6,036 bases of DNA from the NCBI GenBank assembly GCA_905479905.1, contig CAJQOK010000551.1, positions 1 through 6,036 on the forward strand, written 5' to 3'. This stretch comes from an uncultured Aliterella sp. (GTDB lineage: Bacteria > Cyanobacteriota > Cyanobacteriia > Cyanobacteriales > Chroococcidiopsidaceae). The position numbers and the translations under genes are program-made. Every line of letters begins with the position of its first letter. Position 1 is the stretch's first letter. The notes below the pieces were generated by a model. That model was given only the letters and a program-made list of their open reading frames with translations, was not told the DNA's origin and made no database searches. Positions 5,076-6,036 of the stretch are shown here, piece by piece.

Positions 5076-5903
5076 ATGCTCAAAGACCCTATTCCAGACT
5101 TGCTCCGTTGTGTTAAGAGTGATGAGTTTCTGCCCCCTATTAGTCTATGGACAAAACTAGGAGGGCGCTTTCTTGTTGTAACTGTCGGTACAGCCATAAC
5201 CCTTGCTGCGGTTATTAAGTACGATATCGCTGTCAAAGCTTCTGCTACTGTCCGTCCTACCGGAGAACTACGAATTGTTCAGTCCGCAACAGCAGGGATT
5301 GTCACAAGCATTTTAGTTAAAGAAAATCAGGTTGTTAAAGAGGGGGATGCGATCGCAAAAATCGATAATTCTCAACGCCAGACCGAAAACAGTCAACTGC
5401 AAGGAAATATTCAACAAGGGCAATTGCAACTGGCTCAAATTGCCGCCCAAATTGCTGCCCTTAACAAAGAGCGCAAGTCTGAGTCAAGCTTGATGAACCG
5501 TACTATTGCCTCTGCTCAAGCCGATCTGGGTCGCCAGCAACGAGACTATCAAGAGCGGCAAATTACGACTCAGACAGAAGTACAAGAAGCACAAGCCGCC
5601 TTAGAATTTGCAAGGATAGAACTGAAGCAGTATCAGCAACTAGCTTCCACTGGAGCGATCGCGCAACTGCAAATCAATGAGAAAGAACAAGCATTTATTG
5701 CAGCCCTTGCCCGACTAAAACGTACCAACGCAGGTCTTAATCCTAGTGCTGCACCAGTAGCGATAGCAACGGAACGAATCGCCCAAGAACAGGCAACAGG
5801 TGAATCTACTCTAGCTACATTGGACAAAGAACGAGAAGAATTGCTCCAGGGGCAAGGTAAGATTCAAAGTCAACTCAATCGCGATCGCCAAGAGTTAAGC
5901 TAA
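5076..5903 (+). CDS. HlyD-family periplasmic adaptor, truncated at the C-terminus
   Basis: The ATG at 5076 is the first possible start after an in-frame TAA at 5040-5042; no Shine-Dalgarno is visible. HlyD adaptors sit in the inner membrane and bridge an ABC exporter to an outer-membrane channel. The 275 visible residues show a short cytoplasmic N-terminus and one membrane segment (about 30-48). The first lipoyl half follows (about 66-96, around SATAGIVTSILVKENQVVKEGD), then a long Gln/Glu/Ala-rich helical hairpin (about 97-275). Family members are usually about 400-500 residues and continue with the second lipoyl half and a beta-barrel; both are absent. The frame stops at TAA 5901-5903 directly before insertion-sequence DNA, so this is best read as a gene interrupted by transposition and probably non-functional. 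It follows the precursor array on the same strand, 248 bp after the last copy, and presumably served the divergent C39 transporter. Confidence 0.93.
   Translation: MLKDPIPDLLRCVKSDEFLPPISLWTKLGGRFLVVTVGTAITLAAVIKYDIAVKASATVRPTGELRIVQSATAGIVTSILVKENQVVKEGDAIAKIDNSQRQTENSQLQGNIQQGQLQLAQIAAQIAALNKERKSESSLMNRTIASAQADLGRQQRDYQERQITTQTEVQEAQAALEFARIELKQYQQLASTGAIAQLQINEKEQAFIAALARLKRTNAGLNPSAAPVAIATERIAQEQATGESTLATLDKEREELLQGQGKIQSQLNRDRQELS
5349..5888. repeat. Three HIP1 palindromes (GCGATCGC) within the HlyD gene
   Basis: Copies are at 5349-5356, 5655-5662 and 5881-5888; a fourth lies at 1191-1198 in the left-edge gene. HIP1 is highly over-represented in many cyanobacterial genomes, so these support the host assignment. 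None occurs in the exporter gene or the precursor array, which is at most weak evidence for a different history of that part. Confidence 0.9.
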
Positions 5904-6036
5904 TCGGTATTTAAGCTGCATAATAGAAAGGTAAAATGAATGAAAAGCAACTATGCCACCACCAGCCAAGAACTTTTTAACAGTAGAACAAGTTACTAGA
6001 CTACAGAAAACTCTTAAAGAGAGCGAACTAGCACAC
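5896..6036 (+). mobile_element. Left end of an IS630-like insertion sequence (partial)
   Basis: A transposase gene begins at 5953, and the HlyD coding sequence breaks off at about 5900, so the left boundary of the element should lie near 5896-5903. IS630/Tc1-mariner elements insert at TA and duplicate it; TA occurs at 5896-5897 and 5901-5902, either of which could be the junction. TTAAGCT is present at 5895-5901 and again at 5911-5917 and may belong to the terminal sequence. The right end lies outside the window, so the terminal inverted repeats cannot be compared. Confidence 0.55.
5953..6036 (+). CDS. IS630-family-like transposase, N-terminal 28 residues
   Basis: The frame from ATG 5953 runs off the window. 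It reads MPPPAKNFLT, then a charged helix (VEQVTRLQKTLKESELAH). This opening resembles, from memory, cyanobacterial IS630-type transposases, which start with a short Pro/Ala segment, then FLT-x-EQ and a helix leading into a helix-turn-helix that binds the element's ends. Two upstream ATGs (5936 and 5940) are in other frames. The catalytic DDE domain would lie beyond the edge. Only 28 residues are visible, so the family call is tentative; position directly after a broken HlyD gene supports it. No clear Shine-Dalgarno precedes the start. Confidence 0.6.
   Translation, partial: MPPPAKNFLTVEQVTRLQKTLKESELAH

Noticed and set aside
4982..5236. Reverse-strand open frame between the terminator and the HlyD start
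   Set aside because: It overlaps the N-terminus and membrane segment of HlyD antisense, and the product has no family features.

Overview
The window looks like cyanobacterial accessory DNA. It contains the palindrome GCGATCGC (HIP1, typical of many cyanobacterial genomes) at 1191-1198, 5349-5356, 5655-5662 and 5881-5888. Its export proteins are of the peptidase-containing ABC transporter and HlyD types that accompany double-glycine peptide clusters in cyanobacteria. A transposase at the right edge and a possible replication-associated protein at the left edge suggest a plasmid or a mobile chromosomal region; that is inference.

Layout. 1-1424 (+): the 3' part of a large gene that enters from the left. 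It has a long disordered, Ser/Thr/Pro/Glu-rich linker carrying a consensus sliding-clamp binding motif (QLSLF), followed by a helical C-terminal region. 1433-1963 (-): an unrecognised 176-aa protein that converges on it with 8 bp between the stop codons. 2000-4159 or 4219 (-): a complete C39-peptidase ABC transporter, 36 bp upstream of the 176-aa gene and probably co-transcribed with it. 4160-4279: a compact divergent promoter region. 4280-4871 (+): three tandem, roughly 213-bp units, each encoding a 40-aa precursor with a 35-residue double-glycine leader and a predicted core of only five residues (GRSWS, SRRWS, GRRWS). 4872-5075: an AT-rich intergenic stretch with a perfect 11-bp inverted repeat and a probable intrinsic terminator. 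5076-5903 (+): the first half of an HlyD-type adaptor. About 5896-6036: the left end of an insertion sequence with the start of an IS630-like transposase.

How it fits together. The precursors, the C39 ABC transporter and the HlyD adaptor form a recognisable cut-and-export cassette: the C39 domain should remove the leader after Gly-Gly while the transporter moves the core across the inner membrane, and HlyD should link it to an outer-membrane channel. What is unusual is the product, a tryptophan-containing basic pentapeptide in three near-identical copies with no modification enzyme visible in the window. That size suits a signalling peptide better than a classical bacteriocin, but this is inference. 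The HlyD gene stops just before its second lipoyl half and beta-barrel, next to the insertion sequence, so the export pathway is probably broken here unless another adaptor serves it.
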